NCBI RefSeq assembly: GCF_022664465.1
Contig: NZ_JAKREV010000006.1
Location: 124,001-188,000, forward strand
Direction: 5' to 3'
Length of the DNA: 64,000 bases
DNA from: Sphingomonas hankookensis
GTDB taxonomy: Bacteria; Pseudomonadota; Alphaproteobacteria; Sphingomonadales; Sphingomonadaceae
A program made the position numbers and the translations under genes. How positions within the stretch are numbered: the first letter of the stretch is position 1; each line of letters begins with the position of its first letter. Below are positions 22,515-31,725 of the stretch, one piece after another. The notes beneath the pieces are model-generated. The model did not search any database. It was not told where the DNA came from and worked only from the letters and a program-made list of their open reading frames with translations.

Positions 22515-22604
22515 AGCCCCGCGCAGGCGGGATCCATAGACGCAGCGGCAGCGCCCTTGCCCGAACATCGGCGTGTATGGATCCCCGCCTTCGCGGGGAT
22601 GACG
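22515..22604. repeat. Inverted repeat, family C
   Basis: CCCGCGCAGGCGGGATCCATA is answered by TATGGATCCCCGCCTTCGCGGGG. It fills much of the 301-bp gap between the IclR gene and the dehydratase; the rest shows no clear ORF. Other family C units: 35551-35646, 46384-46477, 54181-54274 and 60408-60503. Confidence 0.75.
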
Positions 22605-22771
22605 AAAATTGATGGACCGCTGGCATGCAGCGGGGACTTTCCATACACCCAGCCGACGCTTTCCAGTTGCAAGCAAAAATCCGTTCACATATGAAAACCG
22701 TTCGGCATCGGTGTCGATGACCGGAACGGGGCGGATCGATCATCATGGGCGGCGCCCCATGGGGGCTGTGC

Positions 22772-24061
22772 ATGACGATCATCACCCGGCTATCGGTCCA
22801 CGACATCCGGTTTCCGACTTCGGCCTTTCTCGACGGGTCGGACGCGATGAATCCGGAGCCGGACTATTCGGCCGCCTATTGCATCCTCGAAACCGACATG
22901 CCGGGGCTGGAAGGGCACGGCCTGACCTTCACCATCGGGCGCGGCAACGACCTGTGTTGCGCGGCGATCGCGACGCTGGCGCCGCTGGTCGAGGGACTGT
23001 CGCTCGATGCGATCCGCAGCGACGGCGCGGGCTTCTGGCGGCGGATGACCGGCGACAGCCAGTTGCGCTGGGTCGGCCCGGAAAAGGGGATCATCCACCT
23101 TGCCACCGGCGCCGTCGTCAACGCGGTGTGGGACTTGCTGGCCAAGGCCGCGGGCCTGCCGCTATGGGACTATATCGGGTCGATGAGCGCCGCCGAGATC
23201 GTCGGCCTGATCGATTTCCGCTACATGACCGACTGCATCACGCCTGAGGAAGCCGTCGCGCTGCTCGAGGAACGCGCGATCGGCAAGGCGGAGCGGCGCG
23301 CGACGTTGCTGGCGGACGGCTATCCGGCCTACACCACCTCGCCCGGCTGGCTCGGCTATTCGGACGAAAAGCTGGTGCGGCTGTGCAAGGCGGCGGTGGC
23401 CGACGGCTTTACCCATATCAAGCTGAAGGTCGGCGGCGATCCCGAAAACGACCGCCGCCGCGTCGCACTGGCGCGTGAAACGATCGGGCCCGACATCGAC
23501 CTGATGATCGACGCGAACCAGGTATGGGAAGTCGATCAGGCGATCGCCCGGGTCAACGACCTCGCCTTCGCCAAGCCCCGCTTCATCGAGGAACCGACCT
23601 CGCCCGACGATGTCGAGGGGCACCGGGCGATCCGCGAAGGCGTGAAGCCGGTGCAGGTCGCCACCGGCGAGATGTGCCAGAACCGGATCGTCTTCAAACA
23701 ATTCATCATGCGCCACGCGCTCGACGTGGTGCAGATCGACGCCTGCCGACTGGGCGGGGTGAACGAGGTGCTGGCGGTGCTGCTGATGGCGGCCAAGTTC
23801 AACCTCGCCGTCTGGCCGCATGCCGGTGGCGTGGGGCTGTGCGAATATGTCCAGCATCTCTCGATGATCGACTATCTGTGCTTCTCGGGCGTGAAGCACG
23901 ACCGCGCGGCCGAGTTTGTCGATCACCTGCACGAACATTTCGTCGACCCGTGCATCGTGCGGAACGGGGCGTATGTCGCGCCGACCCGGCCGGGCTATTC
24001 GATCGAGATGAAGCGCGACTCGATGGACGCCCATCGCTGGACGGGCGGCGTAAAGGCCTGA
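22772..24061 (+). CDS. L-fuconate dehydratase (enolase superfamily)
   Basis: 429 aa from ATG 22772 (GGGGG upstream), giving the family N-terminus with VHDIRFPTSAFLDGSDAMNP; the ATG at 22745 would add an unusual nine residues. It removes water from L-fuconate to give 2-keto-3-deoxy-L-fuconate. Enolase-superfamily residues are visible: KxK in HIKLKVGGD, metal ligands in MIDANQ, FIEEPTS and ATGEMCQN, and the His in WPHAGGVGLCEY. The GLEGHGLTFTIGRGNDLC segment is typical of fuconate dehydratases. No other fucose genes are in the window. Other sugar-acid substrates are possible. Confidence 0.88.
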   Translation: MTIITRLSVHDIRFPTSAFLDGSDAMNPEPDYSAAYCILETDMPGLEGHGLTFTIGRGNDLCCAAIATLAPLVEGLSLDAIRSDGAGFWRRMTGDSQLRWVGPEKGIIHLATGAVVNAVWDLLAKAAGLPLWDYIGSMSAAEIVGLIDFRYMTDCITPEEAVALLEERAIGKAERRATLLADGYPAYTTSPGWLGYSDEKLVRLCKAAVADGFTHIKLKVGGDPENDRRRVALARETIGPDIDLMIDANQVWEVDQAIARVNDLAFAKPRFIEEPTSPDDVEGHRAIREGVKPVQVATGEMCQNRIVFKQFIMRHALDVVQIDACRLGGVNEVLAVLLMAAKFNLAVWPHAGGVGLCEYVQHLSMIDYLCFSGVKHDRAAEFVDHLHEHFVDPCIVRNGAYVAPTRPGYSIEMKRDSMDAHRWTGGVKA

Positions 24062-24071
24062 CCGACTGAAG

Positions 24072-24154
24072 CGTCACCCCAGCGAAGGCTGGGGTCTCCG
24101 GCGGCTCCTGCCCGGTGCTGTCACAGGGAGATCCCCGCCTTCGCTGGAATGACG
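24072..24154. repeat. Inverted repeat, family B
   Basis: CGTCACCCCAGCGAAGGCTGG is answered by CCGCCTTCGCTGGAATGACG; the returning arm has diverged. It follows the fuconate dehydratase by 10 bp and may serve as its terminator. The remaining 200 bp before the efflux operon hold only weak promoter-like sequence. Confidence 0.75.
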
Positions 24155-24357
24155 TGTGGTCGACCGTTTCCCGAGGCGATGGAAGCTGATCGGCACTTGG
24201 CGTAACGATTCTTTGCCCGTCCGCGACAAATTGCGACAACTCGCGCATTGCGTCGACCGACGTCGGGCGTATGAAAACGGTCAATGAAACTTTCGGATGG
24301 GCCGGCGGTTACGCGTCGGCGCGTCCGCGCCGCTTTTCCGTCGCAAAGGTTGCAGCC

Positions 24358-25569
24358 TTGATCCGATCCGCGTCGTCGCGCGTCCGCCCGTTCGTGTTCG
24401 TCTCCGCCCTGATCGCGCTTTCGGCCTGTGGCGGGGGCGGGAGTGAGAAGGCGACCAAGGGCGGCCGCGGCAATCAGGGCCCGACCCAGGTCGGCTTCGT
24501 CGTGGTCCAGCAGACCAGCGTGGCGCAGACCGCCGACCTCGCCGCGCGCGTCGTCGCGTTCCAGCAATCCGAAGTCCGTCCGCAGGTCGCGGGGCTCATC
24601 CGCCGCCGCTTCTTTACCGAAGGCGCGCTGGTCCGCGCCGGCCAGACGCTCTACGAAATCGACCCGCGCCTCTATCGCGCACAGGCCAACGAAGCGACCG
24701 CCAACCTCAACAGCGCGCGTGCCAATGCCGAAGCGACGCGGGTGCGCGCCGAACGCTTCCGCCCGCTGGCCGAGATCGAGGCGGTCAGCCGCCAGGACTA
24801 TACCGACGCCGCCGCACAGGCGCGCCAGGCCGCCGCGGCGGTCGAACAGAGCCGCGCGCAGCTGGAAACGGCGCGCGTGAACCTGTCCTTCACCCGCGTC
24901 CCCGCGCCGATCACCGGGCGGATCGGGCGCAGCTATTTTACCGAAGGCGCGCTGGTCACGACCAACCAGGCCGATCCGCTGGCGGTGATCCAGCGGCTCG
25001 ACCCGATCTTCGTCGATATCCAGCAATCGGCGGCCGACCTGCTGACGCTGCGCCGCGAGCTGGCCAGCGGCGGGGTGGTTCCGGCCTCCGCTGCGGTACG
25101 CCTCCGCCTCGAGGACGGCAGCGATTTCGGTCAGACCGGCAGCGTCCAGTTCGCCGAGGTGATGGTGAATGCACAGACCGGCACGGTGACGCTCCGCGCG
25201 CGCTTCCCGAATCCGCAGGGCATATTGCTGCCCGGCATGTTCGTGCGGGCGCAGTTCGCGCAGGCGATCAACCAGCGCGCGATCCTCGTGCCGCAACAGG
25301 CGGTGAAGCGCGATCCGAAGGGGCAGGCGACGGTCTTCGTCGTCGGTCCGAACGACACCGCGCTGCAAAAGGTGATCCAGGCCGACCGTACGCAGGGTGA
25401 ATTCTGGGTCGTGACCGGCGGGCTGAACCCCGGCGACAAGGTGATTACGCAGGGGACTGCGAACCTGCGTCCCAAGGCGAAGATCAAGCCCGTGCCCGCC
25501 AACGTGGCGCAACGGATCCAGCCCAAGCCCGCCGGTGACCAGCCGTCGGCGCCCGCGAAAGCGGGATAA
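24358..25569 (+). CDS. RND efflux periplasmic adaptor (membrane fusion protein)
   Basis: About 403 aa if translation begins at TTG 24358, where AAAGG lies 8 nt upstream and a normal lipoprotein signal follows (RPFVFVSALIALSACGGGG; lipobox LSAC at about residue 24). The in-frame ATG 24271 lacks a ribosome site and would place that Cys at residue 53. Domains: biotinyl-lipoyl-like hairpin (EVRPQVAGLIRRRFFTEGALV), alpha-helical coiled coil, beta-barrel and membrane-proximal domain, with a Lys/Pro/Ala tail. It bridges the inner-membrane pump and outer-membrane channel encoded just downstream. Confidence 0.93.
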   Translation: MIRSASSRVRPFVFVSALIALSACGGGGSEKATKGGRGNQGPTQVGFVVVQQTSVAQTADLAARVVAFQQSEVRPQVAGLIRRRFFTEGALVRAGQTLYEIDPRLYRAQANEATANLNSARANAEATRVRAERFRPLAEIEAVSRQDYTDAAAQARQAAAAVEQSRAQLETARVNLSFTRVPAPITGRIGRSYFTEGALVTTNQADPLAVIQRLDPIFVDIQQSAADLLTLRRELASGGVVPASAAVRLRLEDGSDFGQTGSVQFAEVMVNAQTGTVTLRARFPNPQGILLPGMFVRAQFAQAINQRAILVPQQAVKRDPKGQATVFVVGPNDTALQKVIQADRTQGEFWVVTGGLNPGDKVITQGTANLRPKAKIKPVPANVAQRIQPKPAGDQPSAPAKAG

Positions 25570-25572
25570 GCC

Positions 25573-28500
25573 ATGTCACGCATCTTCATCGACCGCCCGA
25601 TCTTCGCGTGGGTCATCGCGATCATCGTGATGCTCGGCGGGCTGGGCGCGATCCTGTCGCTCCCGATCGCGCAATATCCGGACGTCGCCCCGCCGCAGGT
25701 CAATATCCGCGCGACCTATCCGGGTGCGAATGCGGACACGATCCAGAACTCCGTCACGCAGATCATCGAGCAACAGCTGACCGGCATCGACGGCCTGCTC
25801 TATTTCAGCTCGCAAAGCTCGTCGCGCGGGCAGGTGACGATCAGCGCGACCTTCGACAAGGGCGTCGACCCCGACATCGCGCAGGTGCAGGTCCAGAACC
25901 AGGTGCAGCAGGCGCTCAGCCGCCTGCCGCAGCAGGTCCAGCAACAGGGCATCCGCGTCACCAAGTCGAACCCCGACTTCCTGATGATCGTCGGCATCTA
26001 CGACGAAACCGACCAGCGTACCAATGGTGACGTGTCGGATTTCATGGAGGCGAACCTCGTCGAACCGCTGGCGCGGATCAACGGCGTCGGCGAAACCAAC
26101 GTGTTCGGGTCGCAATATGCAATGCGCATCTGGCTCGATCCGGCCAAGCTCGCCTCCTTCTCGCTGATGCCCGGCGACGTCGTCACCGCGATCCAGAACC
26201 AGAATACCGAAGTCGCGGCGGGCGAACTGGGTGGGCAGCCGACCGGTCCCGAACAGCAATTGAACGCCACCGTCACCGCCCAGTCGCGGCTCCAGACCCC
26301 GGCGCAGTTCAAGGCGATCATCCTCAAGACGCTGCCCGACGGCTCGACCGTCCGCCTGTCCGATGTCGGACGGATCGAACTGGGGCTGGAAAGCTATGCG
26401 GCGCTCAGCCGGGTCAACGCGCATCCCGGCGCCGGCCTCGCCATCAGCCTCGCGCCGGGCGCCGACGCGCTGGAGACCGCCGAGCTGGTGAAGGCGGAGG
26501 TGGAACGCCAGTCGAAGAACTTCCCTGCCGGCCTCACCTATGCCTATGCCAACGACACGACGGCCTTCATCAAGCTGTCGATCGAGGAAGTCGTCAAGAC
26601 GCTGGTCGAGGCGGTCATCCTCGTCGTCATCGTCATGTTCGTGTTCCTGCAAAGCTGGCGCGCGACGCTGATCCCGACGATCGCGGTGCCGGTCGTGCTG
26701 CTCGGCACCTTCGGCATCTTCTATCTCTTCGGCTTCTCGATCAACACGCTGACGCTGTTCGGGCTGGTGCTCGCCATCGGCCTGCTGGTCGACGACGCGA
26801 TCGTCGTCGTGGAGAATGTCGAGCGCCTGCTCGACGAAAATCCCGACATGACGCCGCGCGAAGCGACGATCGAATCGATGAAGGAAATCCAGGTCGCGCT
26901 GATCGCGATCGGGATCGTGCTGTCGGCGGTGTTCCTGCCGATGGCGTTCTTCGGCGGGTCGACCGGCGTCATCTATCGCCAGTTCTCGGTGACGATCGTC
27001 GCGGCGATGGTGCTGTCGGTGCTGGTCGCGCTGATCCTGTCGCCCGCGCTCACCGCGACGCTGCTCAAGCAGAAGAAGCGCGGTGACGACGGCAGCCTTG
27101 AGGGTGGCTGGCTGGAGCGAAAATTGCCGCGCGTGGCCCATGTCGGCGAACGGCTGCGGAACGGCTTCAACCGCAATTTCGACAAGGGTGTCGACAAGTA
27201 CGAACGCGGCGTCATCCACGTCATCGACCGCAAATGGCTGTACCTGCTGCTCTATGCCGCGGTGCTGGCGATCCTGGCGCTGCTGTTCTTCCGCCTGCCG
27301 ACCAGCTTCCTGCCGACCGAGGATCAGGGCGCGGCATCGATCCGGTTCCAGCTGCCTGCCGGATCGACGCGTGGCCGCACCGAAGCGGTGCAGCGCGAGG
27401 TCGAGAAATATTTCCTGACCTATGAAAAGGACAATGTCCGGACCCTGCTCGTCGTCGCCGGCGGTGGCGGGGGTGGCGCGTCGGGACAGAATACGGGGCA
27501 GGGGTTCATCAACTTCACCGACTGGTCGCAGCGCCCCGGCAAGGACAACGGCGCCGACGCGATCGTCGAGCGCGCCTCCGCCGCGTTCCGGGGGTTCCGC
27601 GATGCGCAGGTCTTTGCGATCCTGCCCCCGGCGGTCCGTGGCCTCGGACAGGCCAACGGCTTCACCATGGAGCTGCAGAACGCCAGCGGGATGAGCGCGG
27701 CCGACTTTGCCGAGGCGCGCGATAAGCTGCTCACCGCCGCCAGCGCCGATCCGATGCTGACCGGCGTCCGATTGTCCGAGCTGCCGGACATCGCGACGCT
27801 CAACGTGGATATCGACCAGCAACGCTTGTCGACGTTGGGGTTGAGCCAGGGCGACGTTAACAACACGATCTCGACCGCCTGGGGCGGGCGCTACGTCAAC
27901 GACTTCATCGATCGCGGCCGGGTGAAGCGCGTGTTCGTGCAGGGCGACGCGCCCTATCGCTCCGAACCGACCGACCTGTCGCAATGGTTCGTGCGGGGGA
28001 GCAACGGGCAGATGGTGCCCTTCTCCTCCTTCTCGCGCACCAACTGGACCGTCGCCCCGACCACCCTGTCGCGCTTCCAGGGCCTGCCCTCGTTCGAATT
28101 TCAGGGGCAGGCGGCGTCGGGCGTCAGCTCGGGCGAGGCGATGGACCGCATCGCCGAACTCGCCGGACAGATTCCGGGGACCAGCGTCGCCTGGGCCGGG
28201 CTGTCGTTCCAGGAACGGCTGTCGTCGGGACAGGCGCCGCTGCTCTACGGTCTGTCGATCCTCGTCGTGTTTCTGTGCCTCGCCGCGCTCTACGAAAGCT
28301 GGTCGATCCCGATCGCGGTGCTGCTGGTCATTCCGCTGGGGCTCATCGGCGCGATCGCCTTCGTGACATTGCGGGGGCTGGAGAACGACGTCTATCTCCA
28401 GATCGGCCTGCTCACCACCATGGGCCTCGCCGCCAAGAACGCGATCCTGATGATCGAATTCGCCGAACAGGCGGAGAAGAAGGGCGCGCGCGTCATCGAC

Positions 28501-28767
28501 GCTGCGCTGGAGGCGGCGCGTATCCGCCTCCGCCCGATCCTGATGACGTCGCTCGCCTTCATCTTCGGCGTGCTGCCGCTCGCCATCTCGACCGGGGCGG
28601 GTGCCAACAGCCGCATCGCGATCGGCACGGCGGTGATCGGCGGCATGTTCACCGCGACCGTGCTGGCGATCTTCTACATCCCGCTGTTCTTCGTGCTGGT
28701 CCGCCGCGGCGTGCGCGACGGCCTCGCGAAACTCCGCCATCACGAGCCGAAGGAGGCCGAGGCATGA
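25573..28767 (+). CDS. RND efflux pump permease, AcrB/MexB (HAE1) type
   Basis: 1064 aa with two copies of the RND arrangement: a first membrane helix (RPIFAWVIAIIVMLGGLGAI), a large porter/docking loop, and helices 2-6, repeated. The proton-relay Asp pair is in helix 4 (GLLVDDAIVVVENVE). The docking-domain segment near TEDQGAASIRFQLPAGSTRG and the second-half motif GLAAKNAILMIEFAEQ are typical of HAE1 multidrug exporters. The adaptor gene ends 3 bp upstream, and the channel gene overlaps its stop (ATGA). No local regulator gene is seen. Confidence 0.97.
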   Translation: MSRIFIDRPIFAWVIAIIVMLGGLGAILSLPIAQYPDVAPPQVNIRATYPGANADTIQNSVTQIIEQQLTGIDGLLYFSSQSSSRGQVTISATFDKGVDPDIAQVQVQNQVQQALSRLPQQVQQQGIRVTKSNPDFLMIVGIYDETDQRTNGDVSDFMEANLVEPLARINGVGETNVFGSQYAMRIWLDPAKLASFSLMPGDVVTAIQNQNTEVAAGELGGQPTGPEQQLNATVTAQSRLQTPAQFKAIILKTLPDGSTVRLSDVGRIELGLESYAALSRVNAHPGAGLAISLAPGADALETAELVKAEVERQSKNFPAGLTYAYANDTTAFIKLSIEEVVKTLVEAVILVVIVMFVFLQSWRATLIPTIAVPVVLLGTFGIFYLFGFSINTLTLFGLVLAIGLLVDDAIVVVENVERLLDENPDMTPREATIESMKEIQVALIAIGIVLSAVFLPMAFFGGSTGVIYRQFSVTIVAAMVLSVLVALILSPALTATLLKQKKRGDDGSLEGGWLERKLPRVAHVGERLRNGFNRNFDKGVDKYERGVIHVIDRKWLYLLLYAAVLAILALLFFRLPTSFLPTEDQGAASIRFQLPAGSTRGRTEAVQREVEKYFLTYEKDNVRTLLVVAGGGGGGASGQNTGQGFINFTDWSQRPGKDNGADAIVERASAAFRGFRDAQVFAILPPAVRGLGQANGFTMELQNASGMSAADFAEARDKLLTAASADPMLTGVRLSELPDIATLNVDIDQQRLSTLGLSQGDVNNTISTAWGGRYVNDFIDRGRVKRVFVQGDAPYRSEPTDLSQWFVRGSNGQMVPFSSFSRTNWTVAPTTLSRFQGLPSFEFQGQAASGVSSGEAMDRIAELAGQIPGTSVAWAGLSFQERLSSGQAPLLYGLSILVVFLCLAALYESWSIPIAVLLVIPLGLIGAIAFVTLRGLENDVYLQIGLLTTMGLAAKNAILMIEFAEQAEKKGARVIDAALEAARIRLRPILMTSLAFIFGVLPLAISTGAGANSRIAIGTAVIGGMFTATVLAIFYIPLFFVLVRRGVRDGLAKLRHHEPKEAEA

Positions 28768-30332
28768 GGCGGTTCGCTGGTCCGCTGGCGGCGGTGTTGC
28801 TCGCCGGCTGTTCGATGACCCCGGCCTATGAACGCCCGACCGCCGTGGTGCCGCCATCATGGCCGGTCGGCGACGCCTATCTGCGGCAGAGCGAGGCGAG
28901 CCTGCCCGCGCTGACCTTCGAACAGGTGTTCACCGCGCCCGGCCTGCGCACGCTGGTCGGGCAGGCGCTGGTCAACAACCGCGACCTGCGTATCGCCGCC
29001 GCCAACATCCGCGCGGCCCGCGCGCAATATCGCATCCAGCGCGCCGACCTGTTCCCGCAGCTCGATGCCTCGGCCCGCTACAGCTATCGCGGTACCGGTG
29101 ACGGCGCGACCACGACGACGATTCCGGGCACGGGCACCGGCACCGGAAACGGCGGCACCGGCACCGGCACGGGCGGGACCGGCGGCACGGTTGTCACCAG
29201 CAGCCGCTCGCCCAGCAGCTTCTCGCTCGACCTGGGCGCGACCGCGTTCGAACTCGACCTGTTCGGCCGCATCCGTTCGCTGACCGAAGCCGAACAGAAC
29301 CGCTATTTCGCGACCGAGGCCGGCGCCCGCGCCACCCGCCTGACGCTGGTCGGCGACATTGCCGAGGCATGGGTCACCTATGGCGCCGACCGCAGCCTGA
29401 TGGCCGTGGCCGAGGCCACCGCCGCCAGCGCGCGGCGCAGCGTGACGCTGACCCGCGCCCGGTTGCAGGGCGGCATCGCCCCGCGCACCGACCTGCGCCA
29501 GGCCGAACAGATCCTCGCCACCGCGGAAAGCGACCTCGCCGAACAGCGCACGCAGCTGGCGCAGGACATCAACGCGCTGCAACTGCTGGTCGGGGCACCG
29601 ATCGATCCCGCGACGCTGCCCGCCTCGATCGACGTCGCGTTGCCGACCATCGCCAACCTGCCGGCGGGAATCGATTCGGGCATCCTGCTGCGCCGCCCCG
29701 ACGTGGTCCAGGCTGAGTACGAACTGCTGGCGGCCAATGCCGATATCGGCGCGGCGCGCGCGGCACTGTTCCCGCGACTGTCTCTGACCGGGCTGGTCGG
29801 CTTCGCCAGCGACGCGCTGCGCACGCTCTTCACCGGCGGCGCGTTCAACTATTCGGTCGCGCCCTCGCTCAGCTACCCGATCTTCCGCGCCGGCGCCGGG
29901 CGGGCGGGGGTCGAATTCAGCCGCGCCCAGCGTGACGCCCTGCTCGGCACCTACGAACGCACCATCCAGTCGGCGTTCCGCGAAGTCTCCGACGCGCTCG
30001 CCCGCCAGGGGACGATCACCGAACAAACCCGCGCCGAACAGGCCAATCTGGTCGCGGCACAGGACACGTTCCGCCTGACCGAGGCGCGCTATCGCGGCGG
30101 TATCGACACCTTCCTCACCAGCCTCGACGCGCAGCGTTCCTATTATAGCGCGCAACGCCGGCTGGTCGCGACGCAGCTGGTCGCGGCGACCAACCGCGTG
30201 ACGCTGTACCGGACGCTGGGCGGCGATTCGCTGCTGGAGGCGGGGTCGAACGGCCCGGTGCCGGTGACGCCCGCGACGGCAGGCACGCCAGCCACAAACG
30301 TCATCCCAGCGAAGGCTGGGATCTCCCGGTAA
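28764..30332 (+). CDS. Outer-membrane efflux channel lipoprotein (OprM/NodT type)
   Basis: 522 aa with lipobox LAGC (Cys16). The two helical-barrel repeats typical of outer-membrane factors are present (VNNRDLRIAAANIRAARAQYR; RRPDVVQAEYELLAANADIG). Two oddities stand out. Residues ~110-145 are an almost pure Gly/Thr stretch in what should be the first surface loop. Residues 512-522 (NVIPAKAGISR) are translated from an intergenic family B repeat that contains the stop codon. It overlaps the permease gene by 4 bp, completing a tripartite pump operon. Confidence 0.95.
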   Translation: MRRFAGPLAAVLLAGCSMTPAYERPTAVVPPSWPVGDAYLRQSEASLPALTFEQVFTAPGLRTLVGQALVNNRDLRIAAANIRAARAQYRIQRADLFPQLDASARYSYRGTGDGATTTTIPGTGTGTGNGGTGTGTGGTGGTVVTSSRSPSSFSLDLGATAFELDLFGRIRSLTEAEQNRYFATEAGARATRLTLVGDIAEAWVTYGADRSLMAVAEATAASARRSVTLTRARLQGGIAPRTDLRQAEQILATAESDLAEQRTQLAQDINALQLLVGAPIDPATLPASIDVALPTIANLPAGIDSGILLRRPDVVQAEYELLAANADIGAARAALFPRLSLTGLVGFASDALRTLFTGGAFNYSVAPSLSYPIFRAGAGRAGVEFSRAQRDALLGTYERTIQSAFREVSDALARQGTITEQTRAEQANLVAAQDTFRLTEARYRGGIDTFLTSLDAQRSYYSAQRRLVATQLVAATNRVTLYRTLGGDSLLEAGSNGPVPVTPATAGTPATNVIPAKAGISR

Positions 30333-30381
30333 GGAAACGCGCGCCCCGCCGCGGGAGACCCCAGCCTGCGCTGGGGTGACG
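30299..30381. repeat. Inverted repeat, family B, overlapping a gene end
   Basis: CGTCATCCCAGCGAAGGCTGG is answered by CCAGCCTGCGCTGGGGTGACG. The first 34 bp lie in the channel gene's reading frame and provide its last 11 codons and stop. The far end lies 8 bp from the convergent gene at 30390. Confidence 0.9.
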
Positions 30382-30389
30382 AAACTGGC

Positions 30390-30836
30390 TCAGGCCACCG
30401 CCAGCCAAACCCCCGCCGGGTCGTCATCATTCGCCGCCTTCCGCGCGACGCGCACCCGCCGCGCCCGGCGGCTACGCGACCGCGGCAACATCCGCGCCAC
30501 CCACAGCTTCAGCGAGGTGCCCCGCACCGCGCCCGCCACAGCCAGCGCCGCCAGCATCGCATCGAGATAGGCGGCGATATCGATCGCCATCAGCACCCCG
30601 GCCAGTTCGGGCGATCCCATCGCCGACACGACCAACATGTCGCCGCCCATCCAGACGACGGCACCCGCCGCCGCCGACAGCATCGCGAACAGCAACCAAT
30701 GCCCCGGCGTCAGCGCAGCGAACCGCCGCGCGACCGGCACAACCAGCAGCCCGGCCAACACCCGCGCCACCGGCAGGTCCGGCCATAGCCACAGGACGAC
30801 AATACAGGCGACCAAGGTAGCGGCGACGATCAGCAT
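30390..30836 (-). CDS. Hypothetical membrane protein
   Basis: 148 aa with GAGGGGG 5 nt before ATG 30836. Three or four hydrophobic segments are visible (residues ~1-19, 22-38, 47-67, 80-108), followed by a very basic tail (PRSRSRRARRVRVARKAAND) that is probably cytoplasmic. I recognise no family. It converges on the efflux operon across a repeat. Confidence 0.7.
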   Translation of the reverse strand: MLIVAATLVACIVVLWLWPDLPVARVLAGLLVVPVARRFAALTPGHWLLFAMLSAAAGAVVWMGGDMLVVSAMGSPELAGVLMAIDIAAYLDAMLAALAVAGAVRGTSLKLWVARMLPRSRSRRARRVRVARKAANDDDPAGVWLAVA

Positions 30837-30885
30837 ATATTCCCCCTCAGCAACGACATGGGGAGCCGATCGTCGGCCGTAAAGA

Positions 30886-31602
30886 TCAGCCGCCGTCGAC
30901 GATCAGGTCGACCGACGTGCCGCGCCCCTCGGGCGACAGATATACCGCATAGGCGGCATTGCCGCGCGTGCCGCCCAGCACGTGCTGCTGCCCGTCCGCC
31001 TGATGCTCCGCCGAATAGCCGCCCTTGCGTGCCCGCGTGTAATACCAGTCGACCATGCGATCGACCGGCTGGGCGATGGTAAAGCTGACCACCCGCATCC
31101 GGCAGCCATTGGCATCGGTGCCCGCCGCTTCGGAAAGTCTGGCATCGGGGTGGAGCGCGAACGCGGCGGGCAGGCGGTTGGCCCATGCGGCGCTATAGCC
31201 GACCTTGTTCGCGCACTGGCGGTTGCCGGCCTGTTGCACTGCGGCCAGTTCGCCCAGCGTCAGCGCCTCGCGCCCGCCCTTGCACGACGGGCATGCACCG
31301 GGCTTGGGCGCGGATTGCAGCGATTCGCTCTGCCCGGCGCTGCCCGATGCGACGTTCGCTGCCGGGCCGGCGGCGCTGTACGGCCGGTCGGGCGGGCGAA
31401 CCGCGCCGTTGCCCGATTGCCCGGCCAGGCTGGGGTCGACCATGATCTGGTCCTGCAACGCCGCGGTCACCGCCGGATCGCCGGCATTGCCGCGCAACAG
31501 CTCGGCATCCAGCGTATCGACATTGTTGGCAGGCGGCGTGCCCTGCTGGTTGCAGGCACCGAGCAGCGCCAGCGGCACCAGGATCGAAACGGCACGAATC
31601 AT
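30886..31602 (-). CDS. Hypothetical lipoprotein
   Basis: 238 aa from ATG 31602, giving signal MIRAVSILVPLALLGACNQQ with lipobox LGAC; the longer in-frame start at 31683 would bury the signal. After a low-complexity Gly/Ser/Pro linker comes a CPSC pair (~110), then ALTLGELAAVQQAGNRQCANKVGYSAAWANRLP and a beta-rich C-terminal part (MRVVSFTIAQPVDRMVDWYY, YAVYLSPEGRGTSVDLIVD). Probably a periplasm-facing anchored protein. Family not recognised. Confidence 0.75.
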   Translation of the reverse strand: MIRAVSILVPLALLGACNQQGTPPANNVDTLDAELLRGNAGDPAVTAALQDQIMVDPSLAGQSGNGAVRPPDRPYSAAGPAANVASGSAGQSESLQSAPKPGACPSCKGGREALTLGELAAVQQAGNRQCANKVGYSAAWANRLPAAFALHPDARLSEAAGTDANGCRMRVVSFTIAQPVDRMVDWYYTRARKGGYSAEHQADGQQHVLGGTRGNAAYAVYLSPEGRGTSVDLIVDGG

Positions 31603-31725
31603 CGGCGACGCACTCCGCGGAAGTAAGCGCCGCAAGGCTAGGGCCTCGCGGTTAAGAAACCATCGTATCGTAGAATCGCGCATCCGCCATTGCCGTGGAC
31701 GCGCCGCGGGGCCATGTCGTGTCCC

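Noticed and set aside
22745..22771. Upstream ATG for L-fuconate dehydratase
   Set aside because: It adds nine residues not typical of the family, and ATG 22772 has a better ribosome site.
25576..28860. 1094-aa ORF on the minus strand opposite the RND pump
   Set aside because: It is a GC-skew shadow: composition is His/Arg/Gln/Asp-rich without domains, and the plus strand encodes an unmistakable AcrB-type pump.
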